DNA of 64,000 bases. Origin: Lysobacter sp. cf310. Lineage in GTDB: Bacteria > Pseudomonadota > Gammaproteobacteria > Xanthomonadales > Xanthomonadaceae. The DNA lies in contig NZ_FOSS01000001.1 in NCBI RefSeq assembly GCF_900114355.1, positions 1,166,368-1,230,367 of the forward strand, read 5' to 3'. The notes beneath the pieces were generated by a model. That model worked only from the letters and a program-made list of their open reading frames with translations. It searched no databases and was not told the origin of the DNA. Both the position numbers and the translations under genes were made by a program. Shown here in pieces: positions 42,795 to 51,860 of this stretch. Position 1 is the stretch's first letter; each line of letters starts with the position of its first letter.

Positions 42795-42917
42795 GATCCG
42801 CACGCCCTCTCCGCCCGGAGAGGACGCCAGCGACGGCCTAGGCCTCGCACCGGATCTCATCCGCTCCTCGAGCCACTTCTCCCGCGCGGAGAAGGAAACA
42901 CCTAAAGGAAAGCAGAC

Positions 42918-44075
42918 ATGAAATACCTGCACCTGATCTGGGCCGCATTGTTCCGAAGCAAGACCCGCACCCTGCTGACCTTGCTGTCGGTGGTGGCGGC
43001 GTTCCTGCTGTTCGGCATGCTCGACTCGGTCCGCGTCGCCTTCAACTCCGGCGGCAGCGTCGCCGGCGCCGACCGCCTGGTCGTGGCCTCGCGCCTGTCG
43101 ATCACGCAGATGCTGCCCTACAACCTGCTCACCCAGATCGAATCCCAGCCGGGCGTGAAAAAGGTCGCCTACGCGGCCTGGTTCGGCGGCATCTACCAGG
43201 ATCCGAAGAACTTCTTCCCGAACTTCTCGGTCAGCCCCGACTACCTCGACCTGTATCCGGAATACGTGGTGCCCGCCGACCAGGTCAAAGCCTGGAAGGC
43301 CGATCGCCAGGGCGCGATCGTCGGCGCCTCGCTGGCCAAGCGCCACGGCTGGAAGGTCGGCGACACCATTCCGCTGCAGGCCACGATCTTCCCGACCAAG
43401 GGCAGCAACGACTGGCCGCTCAAGCTGCGCGCGATCTTCGAGATCAAGGACAGCAAGCGCAAGGGCGAAGAGAACCAGCTGCTGTTCCACTGGAAGTACT
43501 TCGACGAGTCCAACGACTACGTGAAGAGCCGGGTCGGCTGGTACATGGTCAAGCTGGGCGACGTGAACCAGGCTACCCGCGTGGCCAAGGGCATCGACGC
43601 GCTGTCGGAGAACTCCGACCACGAGACCAAGACCCAGACCGAACAGGCCTTCAACCAGTCCTTCGCCAAGCAGTTCGCCGACATCGGCCTGATCGTGACC
43701 GCGATCATGGGCGCGGTGTTCTTCACCCTGCTACTGCTGACCGGCAACACCATGGCCCAGGCGGTGCGCGAGCGCATTCCGGAACTGGCGGTGCTCAAGA
43801 CCATCGGCTTCAGCGACCGCAGCGTGCTGGCGCTGGTGCTGGCCGAGTCGACGCTACTGATCGTCCTCGGCGGCGTGATCGGCCTATGTCTGGCCGCATT
43901 GCTGATGCCTAGCCTCAGTAAGTACAGCGGCGGTGCGATTCAATTGCCTACCGTGCTCCCGCAAACCTGGGCCATGGGCCTGGGCTTGATGGTGGTGATC
44001 GGTGTGGTGGTCGGCTTGCTGCCTGCGATACGCGGCATGCGCTTGAAGATCGTCGATGCATTGGCCGGCCGCTAA
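42918..44075 (+). CDS. FtsX-type ABC permease 1
   Basis: A 385-residue permease: an N-terminal transmembrane helix (TLLTLLSVVAAFLLFGMLDS), a MacB-like periplasmic domain (about 45-255) and three C-terminal transmembrane helices with the FtsX core (IPELAVLKTIGFSDRSVLAL). The 123 bp before it hold two hairpins (CTCTCC-GCCC-GGAGAG and a CTTCTCC/GGAGAAG pair) and AAAGGAAAG as ribosome binding site. Confidence 0.92.
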   Translation: MKYLHLIWAALFRSKTRTLLTLLSVVAAFLLFGMLDSVRVAFNSGGSVAGADRLVVASRLSITQMLPYNLLTQIESQPGVKKVAYAAWFGGIYQDPKNFFPNFSVSPDYLDLYPEYVVPADQVKAWKADRQGAIVGASLAKRHGWKVGDTIPLQATIFPTKGSNDWPLKLRAIFEIKDSKRKGEENQLLFHWKYFDESNDYVKSRVGWYMVKLGDVNQATRVAKGIDALSENSDHETKTQTEQAFNQSFAKQFADIGLIVTAIMGAVFFTLLLLTGNTMAQAVRERIPELAVLKTIGFSDRSVLALVLAESTLLIVLGGVIGLCLAALLMPSLSKYSGGAIQLPTVLPQTWAMGLGLMVVIGVVVGLLPAIRGMRLKIVDALAGR

Positions 44076-44090
44076 ACAAGGACTCCTGTC

Positions 44091-45635
44091 ATGAAGAGCT
44101 TAGGGCGTTTTTGTATCTCCTTTGTGTTCTGGGCATTTTCGTTGGTAGTGGCCGGCGTGCCGTTTTTCGCCGAACAGTTCCTACTTCGAAAGACCACGCA
44201 CGGACTGGCTTATCCCGCGGTCTACGTATTGATCATGGGCCTGTTTCACCTGCTGGCTCCGGACTCGATGGATGCATTGCGCAACTGGCGTGACCGGTCC
44301 GGCCTGCTCAATGGGCTGGTTCGACGGCTGATGCTGGCTTGGGGCTTCTATGCGGTCCTAGCGACGGTGATCTTCCTGTTGTTCGACAACAGTTTGGTCG
44401 CGCAAATCATCCTGGCGACCACGGTGGTGCTGGGCACCGCCTGGCTGTTGCTCACACAGCGCGGGCGGCAAGCCTTGATCGTGGCAGGCGTCGGCATCTC
44501 CAGCCTGCCGCAGCGCTGGGGCGCGTCCTCGGTGATCGTGATCGGCATCGCCGGCGTGGTCGGCGTGCTGGTGGCGATGCTGGCGATGGGCGAAGGCTTC
44601 CAGAACACGCTCAAGCAGACCGGCAGCGACGACACCGCGATCGTTCTGCGCGGCGGTTCGCAGGCCGAGACCAACTCGGTCATCACCCGCGACCAGGTCC
44701 CGCTGATCTCGGCCCTGGCCGGCATCGCCAAGGACGGCAACGGTCGCGCCCAGGTCTCGCCGGAGCTGTCGCAGGTGATCAACCTGCCCACCGTCAGCGA
44801 CGGCAACGACGCCAATGCGCAGCTGCGCGGCGTCGGCAGCGAAGCCTGGTCGCTGCGTCCCAACGTCAAGATGGTGAAGGGCCGCAAGTTCGGCGCGGGC
44901 TTGCGAGAACTGATCGCGGGCCAGGGCGCGGCCAAGCAGTTCCGCGGGCTGGAAGTCGGCAAGCAGATCGAGCTGGCCAACCAGAACTGGACCGTGGTCG
45001 GCATCTTCGCCGCCGGCGATTCGCACGACTCCGAACTGTGGGCGGACGGCGAAGTGCTGGCCTCGACCTACCAGCGCACCTCGTTCCAGTCGGTGACGGT
45101 GAAGCTGGCGGGCAAGGACGGCTTCAAGGACCTCAAGAAGGCGCTGGCCGCCGACCCTCGTTTGAAGCTGGACGTACAGACCACGCACGACTACTACGCC
45201 AAACAGTCCGAAGGGCTCACCAAGCTGATTACGGCACTGGGCATCGTCATCGGCGCCATCATGGCGATCGGCGCCGTGTTCGGTGCGCTCAACACCATGT
45301 ATGCCGCGGTGGCTGGGCGGGCGCGTGAGATCGCGACCTTGCGCGCACTGGGCTTTCGTAGCCTTCCGGTGGTGGTGGCGGTGATGTTGGAAACGATGCT
45401 GTTGGCGCTGCTCGGCGGCCTGCTCGGCGCGGTCCTGGCCTGGCTGGTGTTCAACGGTTATCAGGTGTCTACGCTAGGTAGCAACTTCAGCCAGGTGGTG
45501 TTCCAGTTCAAGGTCTCGCCCGAGCTGCTGTGGAACGGACTGAAGTGGGCGCTGGGCATCGGCCTGGTCGGCGGCCTACTCCCGGCCCTGCGCGCGGCGC
45601 GCCTGCCGGTGACTACGGCCTTGCGCGCGGCCTGA
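44091..45635 (+). CDS. FtsX-type ABC permease 2
   Basis: A 514-residue permease that differs from the first by an extra N-terminal membrane region (residues about 1-140, several helices) before the FtsX/MacB periplasmic domain (about 165-385) and the C-terminal three-helix core (AREIATLRALGFRSLPVVVA). The two permeases would make a heterodimer with the shared ATPase. The first 60 bp have less GC and rarer codons than the rest. It ends at a strong terminator. Confidence 0.9.
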   Translation: MKSLGRFCISFVFWAFSLVVAGVPFFAEQFLLRKTTHGLAYPAVYVLIMGLFHLLAPDSMDALRNWRDRSGLLNGLVRRLMLAWGFYAVLATVIFLLFDNSLVAQIILATTVVLGTAWLLLTQRGRQALIVAGVGISSLPQRWGASSVIVIGIAGVVGVLVAMLAMGEGFQNTLKQTGSDDTAIVLRGGSQAETNSVITRDQVPLISALAGIAKDGNGRAQVSPELSQVINLPTVSDGNDANAQLRGVGSEAWSLRPNVKMVKGRKFGAGLRELIAGQGAAKQFRGLEVGKQIELANQNWTVVGIFAAGDSHDSELWADGEVLASTYQRTSFQSVTVKLAGKDGFKDLKKALAADPRLKLDVQTTHDYYAKQSEGLTKLITALGIVIGAIMAIGAVFGALNTMYAAVAGRAREIATLRALGFRSLPVVVAVMLETMLLALLGGLLGAVLAWLVFNGYQVSTLGSNFSQVVFQFKVSPELLWNGLKWALGIGLVGGLLPALRAARLPVTTALRAA

Positions 45636-45659
45636 GCGCGCCGCCGATTCGTTACACGA

Positions 45660-45692
45660 CGAGGCGCCGTTCGCGGCGCCTCGTTCGTTTTT
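45660..45692 (+). terminator. Strong rho-independent terminator of the ABC exporter operon
   Basis: CGAGGCGCCG at 45660-45669 pairs with CGGCGCCTCG at 45674-45683 around a TTCG tetraloop, followed by TTCGTTTTT. Confidence 0.95.
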
Positions 45693-45799
45693 GTGGGTCA
45701 GGTCCGCCGTTCCGCAGGCGCTTGCGCCGGGCCGGTATCGGCGGCGGCAGGAGGATCGGCTAGGCTGGCGCCACTCGATACGCCCCGGGACCGCCGCGC

Positions 45800-46675
45800 A
45801 TGGAAGCCGATCGCGAACTCACCCACGCGCTGCGCGTCCGACAGCTGCGCGGCCGGTTTCGACGCGGACCGTTTCTGGTCGGCACGATTCTTATCCTGGC
45901 CATGCTGGTCTTGTTCGTACCCGAACTGCTGAAAGGCCATTGGCGCACCGGCTGGCCGGCTCTGGTGTTCGCGTCGATCGGACTGTCGTTCCTGCCCCTG
46001 CTGCGTGCCAGCCTGCGACCCAGCCCCCATCTGACACTGGACGAACACGGCCTGAGCACGGTGTTCACCGGCGCGATCGCCTGGTCCGACATCGTCGGCC
46101 TGCACTTGTACACCTACTACTCGCGGGCGAACTTCACGCTGAGGCCGCGCTACCACCTGCAGCTGTGCCTGCGCCGCCCGGAGCGCTATCGCGCCCCGTT
46201 CTGGATGAGACCGCCGATGCGCTCCACGCGCTCCGACTTCGGCCTGGTCTGGGTGCCGTTGAGCCTGTTCGACGTGGAGGCGCGAACGCTCTACACGCTG
46301 GCGGTGACCTTGCGCCGCGCCGATCCGGCGCCCTTCGTGGAAGGCTGGAACCCCGACATGCCGCTGGACGAGGTCGCCGCGCATCTGCGCGATCGCGGTC
46401 TCGCGCCGGTCGCGCTCAGCGGCGCAGCGCCCAGCGACGCGCCGCAACCCGCTGGACAAGACGCGGCCGCCTACGCGCAACGATTGCGCGAATCGCAGGA
46501 CTCGGGCGAACGCCGCGCCGCCTCCTACGAGCACCAACATGTTCAAGGCCTACGCCGCGAGCGGGCCTGGCGCGCGGACGACATCGCGCGCCGGCGCTCG
46601 CTAACCCGGGCCATGGTCGTCGCCTATCTGCTGCTGATCGTCGCCGGTTACTTCCTGATCGACTACATCGAATGA
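45800..46675 (+). CDS. Two-helix-anchored hypothetical membrane protein, copy 1
   Basis: A 291-residue protein with two N-terminal transmembrane helices (about 26-45 and 51-69), a PH-like beta domain (HLTLDEHGLSTVFTGAIAWS, DIVGLHLYTY), a conserved-looking block RRADPAPFVEGWNPDMPLDEV, a charged helix and a C-terminal transmembrane helix (about 270-288). The layout recalls bacterial PH-domain/STM3941-type proteins (inference). The next gene is a paralogue. A 20-bp element at 45753-45772 recurs at the same distance before that gene. Confidence 0.82.
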   Translation: MEADRELTHALRVRQLRGRFRRGPFLVGTILILAMLVLFVPELLKGHWRTGWPALVFASIGLSFLPLLRASLRPSPHLTLDEHGLSTVFTGAIAWSDIVGLHLYTYYSRANFTLRPRYHLQLCLRRPERYRAPFWMRPPMRSTRSDFGLVWVPLSLFDVEARTLYTLAVTLRRADPAPFVEGWNPDMPLDEVAAHLRDRGLAPVALSGAAPSDAPQPAGQDAAAYAQRLRESQDSGERRAASYEHQHVQGLRRERAWRADDIARRRSLTRAMVVAYLLLIVAGYFLIDYIE

Positions 46676-46738
46676 CGCAACATGCCAGCCGCGGGATCGG
46701 CTAGGCTGGCGCCGATCGGGCAGCGGGGAGCGCCGCGC

Positions 46739-47602
46739 GTGCAAGAGCAAGCCGAACTCACGCAGATCCCATGCACGCGGCGGCTGGATGCGCAGATGCA
46801 CCGGACCAGCGCGCTGCTGGCCACAGCCGTCCTGGGCATGCTGTCCACCTCGTTGCCGGGCGCGATGCTGGAAGGCAGATGGGGCGTGGTGCTGGTGCTG
46901 CTGCCGGTGTTGGCCGGGGCCTGGGCCCTGCTGCTGCCCTGGCTGATCGCGGTGCTGCACTCGGGGCCGCACCTGAGCCTGGACGAGCGCGGTTTGCGCA
47001 CGGTCCTGATCGGCGACATCCCATGGTCGGACGTGGTCGGCCTGAATTTGCGCACGGAACGCTCCACCGACGACGATGGCCTGCGCGTCCGCCACTACCT
47101 GGACCTGTGTCTGCGCCATCCGCAGCGCTATTCCGTACCGTTCTGGATGCGGCAGTCCACGCCTGCGCCACACACCGACTACGGCCTGTACGCGCTGCCG
47201 CTGCATATGTTCGAGACCGATCCGCAAGCGGTCCACGCGCTGGCGCTGCGGCTGCGCCGCGCCGATCCGGCGCCGTTCGTCGCGGACTGGTGTCGGGACC
47301 TGCCCTTGGACGAGGTCGCACGCGACCTGGACGAGGGGCGCGAGCGCGCCGAAGCGCGCGCTGCCGCGCACACCGCTCCGACCATCAGTGGCGATCCCGT
47401 CATCGACTACGCGCAGCGCCTGCGCCTATTGCAGGACGCCGGCGAGCGCGAAGCCGAATCCGATGCGCGCCGACGCGCGCGCGCGATGCAACGCGAACAA
47501 GCGCGTCGCAAAACCGCGGCGGCGCGACAACGCAGGGACTTCTGGATCGGCGGCACGATCGCGTTGGCGGCGATCGCGATCTGGTACTGGATGAAGGCCT
47601 GA
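46739..47602 (+). CDS. Paralogue of the preceding membrane protein, copy 2
   Basis: A protein of 287 residues with the same layout: two transmembrane helices, HLSLDERGLRTVLIGDIPWS, DVVGLNLRTE, RRADPAPFVADWCRDLPLDEV, charged helix and C-terminal transmembrane segment (FWIGGTIALAAIAIWYWM). GTG 46739 is chosen because it aligns with the ATG of copy 1 and has GGGGAG upstream; the ATG at 46682 would translate the shared upstream element. Family unknown. Confidence 0.8.
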   Translation: MQEQAELTQIPCTRRLDAQMHRTSALLATAVLGMLSTSLPGAMLEGRWGVVLVLLPVLAGAWALLLPWLIAVLHSGPHLSLDERGLRTVLIGDIPWSDVVGLNLRTERSTDDDGLRVRHYLDLCLRHPQRYSVPFWMRQSTPAPHTDYGLYALPLHMFETDPQAVHALALRLRRADPAPFVADWCRDLPLDEVARDLDEGRERAEARAAAHTAPTISGDPVIDYAQRLRLLQDAGEREAESDARRRARAMQREQARRKTAAARQRRDFWIGGTIALAAIAIWYWMKA

Positions 47603-47612
47603 CCCCTCGACC

Positions 47613-48521
47613 TCAGGCCACCTGCGCCGCCTGCCGCCGCGAGCGCCACAGGCCTTCGCCGGCGAAGATCAGCAAACCGATCCAGATGAACACGAAGCCG
47701 ATCAGGCGCGAGCGGTCGAAAGGCTCGTGCAGCACCAGCACGCCGATCAGGAACTGCAGGGTGGGCGCGATGTACTGCATCAGGCCGACCACCGACAGCG
47801 GCACCCGTCGCACCGCGTAGGCGAAGCCGATCAGCGGCAGCGCGGTGAGCGCGCCGGCCAGCACCAGCATCAAGCCGATGCCCAGGCCCCAGCCGTCGAG
47901 GAAACCGCCTTGGCCATGGCTTTCGCCCCACAGCAACACTGCCAACGCGGGTAGGAACAGATAGACGCTTTCGATGCCAAGGCCGGTCACCGCTTCCACC
48001 GCGACCAGTTTGCGGATCAGGCCGTAGGCGGCGAACGACAGCGCCAATCCGATCGCGATCCACGGCGCCTGTCCGTACTGCCAGGTCAACCAGCCCACGC
48101 CGGCCGCGGCCAGCGCCACCGACAGCCATTGCACGCGGTTCATGCGCTCGTGCAGCAAGGCCACGCCCAGCACCACGTTGACCAGCGGATTGATGAAATA
48201 GCCCAGGCTGGTTTCGATCACGTGGCCGGCGTTGACCGCCCAGATATACAGGCCCCAGTTGAACGCGATCAGCACGCCGCTGAGCGCCAGCATCGCCGCT
48301 TTGCGCGGCTGCGCGAGCACGCCGCGCAGCCAGGCGCCGCCCTGCTTCCACGACAGCCAGGCCGCAACCATGACCGCGCTCCAGACGATGCGGTGGCCGA
48401 CGATCTGCAGCGAGGGCACCGCCTTGAGCAGGTGCCAGTACAGCGGCATCAGCCCCCACAGCACGAACGAGGCGGCCGCGATCCATAGCCCGCGGCGCCC
48501 TTCCGCCTGCGCGGCGTTCAT
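47613..48521 (-). CDS. rarD: EamA-family exporter, RarD type
   Basis: A 302-residue drug/metabolite transporter with ten predicted helices. The start AASFVLWGLMPLYWHLLK and the segments HRIVWSAVM, NWGLYIWAVNAGHVIETSLG and GFAYAVRRVPLSVVGLMQYI (each cut) are typical of RarD, linked by name to chloramphenicol resistance but with unknown substrate. ATGA overlap with the upstream EamA gene indicates one operon. It converges with copy 2 of the membrane protein pair with only 10 bp between stops. Confidence 0.92.
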   Translation of the reverse strand: MNAAQAEGRRGLWIAAASFVLWGLMPLYWHLLKAVPSLQIVGHRIVWSAVMVAAWLSWKQGGAWLRGVLAQPRKAAMLALSGVLIAFNWGLYIWAVNAGHVIETSLGYFINPLVNVVLGVALLHERMNRVQWLSVALAAAGVGWLTWQYGQAPWIAIGLALSFAAYGLIRKLVAVEAVTGLGIESVYLFLPALAVLLWGESHGQGGFLDGWGLGIGLMLVLAGALTALPLIGFAYAVRRVPLSVVGLMQYIAPTLQFLIGVLVLHEPFDRSRLIGFVFIWIGLLIFAGEGLWRSRRQAAQVA

Positions 48522-49456
48522 GCCGGCGGCTCGTTCGGCGCGGTCGCGACCGGCATGCGCGCGGCGCGCGCCTTGGCCAGGGTGATGATGACCACGCCGA
48601 CCAGGATCACCGCCATCGCGCCCAGATCGTGCGAAGTGAAACGCTCGCCCGCGAGCAGCGCGCCGAACAGTACCGCGATCGGCGGATTGACGTAGGCGTA
48701 GCTGGTGGCCAGCGCCGGACGCACGTGGTGCAGCAGCCAGATGTAAGCGGTGAAGCCGAAGATCGAACCGGCCACGACCAGGTACAGCAGGGCGCCCGTC
48801 GCGCCCGCGCTGGGCATCGCGCTCATGCGTTCGCCGGTGACCGCGGCCGCGCCCAGCATCCACACGCTGCCGGTCAGCATCTGCGCGCTGGCGGCCATGA
48901 ACGGCGACGGCAGGTCCTGGTCGCGGCTCCAGATCGAGCCCCAGGCCCAGGCGATCGGCGCGACGATCAAGCAGACCAGTCCCAGCGTGGAGCCCGACAG
49001 CGCGCTGCCGGCGTTGAGCCAGATCACGCCGAGGAAACCGATCACCAGGCCGATCCATTCGATCTTGGACGGATGCCGGCCGCGCAGCATCGCGAACACG
49101 CCCGCGAACAGCGGCATCGACGCCACCGCGATCGCGGCCAGGCCCGAGCCGACCTCGGTCTCGGCCAGGTTCACCAGGCCGTTGGACAGCAGCACCATCC
49201 AGATCGACAGCACCCACAGCGTGCGCCATTGCTTGCGCGTGGGCGGGGTCGCGCCGCGCCAGCGCAGCACGCCGTACATCAGCGCGCCGGCGATGAACAT
49301 GCGCAGCGCGCCGAGGATGAAAGGCGGATAGCTTTCGAGGGCGAAACGGATCGCGAGGTAGGTCGAGCCCCACAGGATGTAGACCGAAGCCAATGCGAGC
49401 GCGACCGCGATCGCGCCGGGGGCCAGTCTTGCTGCGGTGGGTGATGCGGCGCTCAT
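48518..49456 (-). CDS. EamA-family exporter, YedA type
   Basis: A 312-residue ten-helix transporter with two EamA halves: ASVYILWGSTYLAIRFALE near the start and AWAWGSIWSRDQDLP plus LATSYAYVNPPIAVLFGALL in the second half, as in YedA. Family members export amino acids or related metabolites. The ATG at 49456 is preceded by a purine-rich AGGAGG-like stretch about 20 bp away, so the exact start could be another nearby codon. Overlaps rarD. Confidence 0.9.
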   Translation of the reverse strand: MSAASPTAARLAPGAIAVALALASVYILWGSTYLAIRFALESYPPFILGALRMFIAGALMYGVLRWRGATPPTRKQWRTLWVLSIWMVLLSNGLVNLAETEVGSGLAAIAVASMPLFAGVFAMLRGRHPSKIEWIGLVIGFLGVIWLNAGSALSGSTLGLVCLIVAPIAWAWGSIWSRDQDLPSPFMAASAQMLTGSVWMLGAAAVTGERMSAMPSAGATGALLYLVVAGSIFGFTAYIWLLHHVRPALATSYAYVNPPIAVLFGALLAGERFTSHDLGAMAVILVGVVIITLAKARAARMPVATAPNEPPA

Positions 49457-49533
49457 GCGGCGGTTATTCCAGGAAGGAGGAGGGAGGGAGAGACGAATCG
49501 GTAACGGGTGCGGCGTTTTCGGGTGGAACCGGG

Positions 49534-50082
49534 TTAGAGGGAACGGTGTACGCAGACCGCGGTGCGGCAGCTGCCGACGTTGCGGCGCACGGGGTCGTGG
49601 AAGCTGTCGACGACGACGAAGCCGGCCTTGCGCATCATGCCGGCCGAGCCCGCGTTCTCTTCGTGCCGTTCGGCATAGCACTCGCGCAGTCCGCGCGCGC
49701 GCAACTGCGCCACCGCCTCGCCCAACAGGCGCGCACCGAGGCCGGCGCCGCGATGGTCGCGATGCACCACCACCTCGCCGATGTGGCCATGGCGCGCGCG
49801 TTCGCGGCCGGCGCTCTGGTAGCAGGCGAAGTCGTCGCTGTCGGCGTAGGTCACCACCGCCACCAGCGCTTCGTCCAGATGGGCCAGCACGGCGTCCACA
49901 CCGTTGCCGATCGCGCGCAGGTGTTCGGACAGCGCCGGCTCGGCGAGGTAGTTCCAGGGGCTGGGACCGTGCTCGCGGATCAGGGCGTGGATGGCGGCGA
50001 TGTCCGCGCGCCGGGCCACGCGGACGCCGTAGCGCTCGACGCCGGCGCGGACTGAGGGGGCGGTGGGGGCGAGGCGCTGCAT
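49534..50082 (-). CDS. GNAT-family N-acetyltransferase
   Basis: A 182-residue acyltransferase. The acetyl-CoA loop is VHRDHRGAGLGARLLGEA (RGxGxG/A), preceded by the strand IGEVVVH and followed by ENAGSAGMMRKAGF. ADIAAIHALIREHG near the N-terminus is motif C. Acceptor unknown. The start ATG 50082 is set by the divergent Lrp gene. Long extensions upstream overlap that gene and are rejected. Confidence 0.9.
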   Translation of the reverse strand: MQRLAPTAPSVRAGVERYGVRVARRADIAAIHALIREHGPSPWNYLAEPALSEHLRAIGNGVDAVLAHLDEALVAVVTYADSDDFACYQSAGRERARHGHIGEVVVHRDHRGAGLGARLLGEAVAQLRARGLRECYAERHEENAGSAGMMRKAGFVVVDSFHDPVRRNVGSCRTAVCVHRSL

Positions 50083-50172
50083 GCGGCTCTTCGGGGGATT
50101 CGACCCATTCAGACTATCCGGGTGGGCAGACAGGCGATTGAAAATTCGCCCGCTTGAACGCAAAATTTTTGC

Positions 50173-50673
50173 ATGGCCCGCAGCCCCCTCGCGCTCGACG
50201 AACTCGACCACAAATTGCTGGCGCTGCTGCAGCGCGACGCTTCGGCCACGTTGACCGCGTTGGGCGACGCGATCGGGCTGTCGCCCAGCGCGGTGCAGCG
50301 CCGCCTGACCCGCTACCGCGAGCACGGCCTGCTGCGCCAGGTCGCGTTGCTGGACCCGATCGCCCTGGGCAGCACCCTGGCCGCGGTGTGGGTGACGATG
50401 GAGCGCGAATCGGCGAGCCGGCACGCCGCGTTCTACGCGCGCATGCGCGCCGCGCCCGAGGTCCAGCAGTGCTACGTGCTGGCCGGGCAATGGGACTACC
50501 TGGTGATCCTGGCCACCACCGGCGTCGCCCATTGCCGCCAGGTCGCCGACCGGCTGTTCCTGGACGAGGGCAACATCCGCCGCTACGAAACCCATCTGGT
50601 GTTCGACGTGGTCAAGCATGGCCTGGAGCTGCCGACGCGGGACGCGCCGAAGGCGACGCGTCGGCGCAAGTAG
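50173..50673 (+). CDS. Lrp/AsnC-family transcriptional regulator
   Basis: A 166-residue regulator: helix-turn-helix LDHKLLALLQRDASATLTAL and SPSAVQRRLTRYREHGLL, then the RAM ligand-binding domain (VWVTMERES...VQQCYVLAGQWDYLVILATT). Divergent from the GNAT gene and near the EamA exporters; by analogy with Lrp-type control of amino-acid exporters it may regulate them (inference). The ATG lies in an A+T-rich promoter region (AAAATTTTTGC). Confidence 0.93.
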   Translation: MARSPLALDELDHKLLALLQRDASATLTALGDAIGLSPSAVQRRLTRYREHGLLRQVALLDPIALGSTLAAVWVTMERESASRHAAFYARMRAAPEVQQCYVLAGQWDYLVILATTGVAHCRQVADRLFLDEGNIRRYETHLVFDVVKHGLELPTRDAPKATRRRK

Positions 50674-50741
50674 GCTGGGGATGCGCAGGACGCGGTAGCC
50701 GGGTGGCTGCCAGTTGCGGTGTGCGGCGGCGAATGGGTGAC

Positions 50742-50834
50742 GCGATCGCGGCTCACGCCGCTCCCACAGAAGGCCCAAGCTGGGTTAGACGCGTCGTACT
50801 TGCTCCCTGTGGGAGCGGCGTGAGCCGCGATCGC
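50742..50834. repeat. Inverted pair of 28-bp REP-like elements
   Basis: The 28-bp element beginning GCGATCGCGGCTCACGCCGC at 50742-50769 recurs as its exact reverse complement at 50807-50834 with 37 bp between. A third copy is at 59465-59492. The arrangement is like REP/BIME pairs mobilised by RAYT transposases. It lies between convergent genes. Confidence 0.9.
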
Positions 50835-50853
50835 CCTGCCCGCGCAAGTCCGG

Positions 50854-51699
50854 CTACGCCGCGCGTTCGCGCTGCAGCAGCTTTTCCTTGAGCGGCAGAC
50901 CCCAGCGGTAACCGCCCAGCGAGCCGTCGCCGCGCACCACGCGATGGCAGGGCACCACCACCGCGACGCGGTTGCCGGCGCAGGCGCGCGCGACCGCGCG
51001 CGCGCTGCCGGGCGCGCCGATGGCCTCGGCGACCTGCGCATAACTGCGGGTCTGCCCGGCCGGGATCTTCATCAGCGCGTCCCAGACCTTCTTCTGGAAC
51101 GCCGTGCCCAGCAGGTCCACCGATACCGCGTGGGCCTGACCTTCGAGGGTGTCGGCGACCGCGCGCAGGCGCGGCGCCAGGAACTCGTCGCGGCCGGCAT
51201 CGACGCGCTCGAGCTGGGCCTGCGGAAACTCGGCGCGCAGCTTGGCTTCCAGCGCCGCCGCATCCTCGCCCAGTTCCACCATGCACACGCCGCGTTCGGT
51301 GGTCGCCACCAGGGCCGTGCCCAGCGCGGTGCGCGCCAGGCTCCAGCGAATCTGCTCGCCGGCGCCACCGGCGCGGTAGCGCGCGGGGGTCATGCCCAGG
51401 CGCGCCGCGCCGCCCTCGTATACGCGCGAGGGCGAGCCGTAACCGGCGTCGTAGAGCGCGGCGCTGACGTCGCTGCCCTCGCGCAGCGCCGACTTCAGCG
51501 TGCCCAGCTTGCGCTGCGCCAGGTACTCGGCCGGGCTGATCCCGAAGCGCGCGGTGAAGCGGCGCTGCAGGTGCGAGGCGCTGATGCCGATGGCGCTGGC
51601 CAGATCGGTCAGGGTCGGCTCGCCGGCGTCGAGCAGGGCGCGGGCCTGGTCGAGCTTGTCCAGGGGCGTGAGATCGCGGATCGGGGTCATGGCGTTCAT
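50854..51699 (-). CDS. AraC-type HTH fused to O6-methylguanine-DNA methyltransferase
   Basis: A 281-residue protein: an AraC helix-turn-helix region (about 8-115; LTDLASAIGISASHLQRRF) followed by the ribonuclease-like and methyltransferase domains of Ada/Ogt, with the acceptor cysteine in VAVVVPCHRVVRGDGSLGG (residue about 250). It lacks the N-terminal zinc domain of Ada that senses methylphosphotriesters, as in other short Ada-like proteins. It repairs alkylated guanine and may still regulate genes. Confidence 0.92.
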   Translation of the reverse strand: MNAMTPIRDLTPLDKLDQARALLDAGEPTLTDLASAIGISASHLQRRFTARFGISPAEYLAQRKLGTLKSALREGSDVSAALYDAGYGSPSRVYEGGAARLGMTPARYRAGGAGEQIRWSLARTALGTALVATTERGVCMVELGEDAAALEAKLRAEFPQAQLERVDAGRDEFLAPRLRAVADTLEGQAHAVSVDLLGTAFQKKVWDALMKIPAGQTRSYAQVAEAIGAPGSARAVARACAGNRVAVVVPCHRVVRGDGSLGGYRWGLPLKEKLLQRERAA

Positions 51700-51805
51700 G
51701 GCCTGCAGGTTAGGGCCGCCGGCGCGGGCGCGATATCCGATTCTTGCACCCTGCCCGCGGGCGCGTCAGCGCCGGTTCCGCGGCCGTTCGCCGGCCCGCA
51801 AACGA

Positions 51806-51836
51806 CGAAGGCGCGCCCTTGCGGAGCGCGCCTTCG
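51806..51836 (-). terminator. Hairpin after the S41 protease gene
   Basis: CGAAGGCGCGC at 51806-51816 pairs perfectly with GCGCGCCTTCG at 51826-51836, with a 9-base loop, 25 bp after the stop of the minus-strand gene. The minus-strand flank is TCGTTTGC, only weakly T-rich. Confidence 0.6.
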
Positions 51837-51860
51837 GGTACGTCGCCGTGGCGTCGCGGC

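Noticed and set aside
50854-51699. Full-length bifunctional Ada
   Set aside because: The N-terminal zinc/methylphosphotriester domain with its cysteines is not present, so only the AraC-MGMT form is called.
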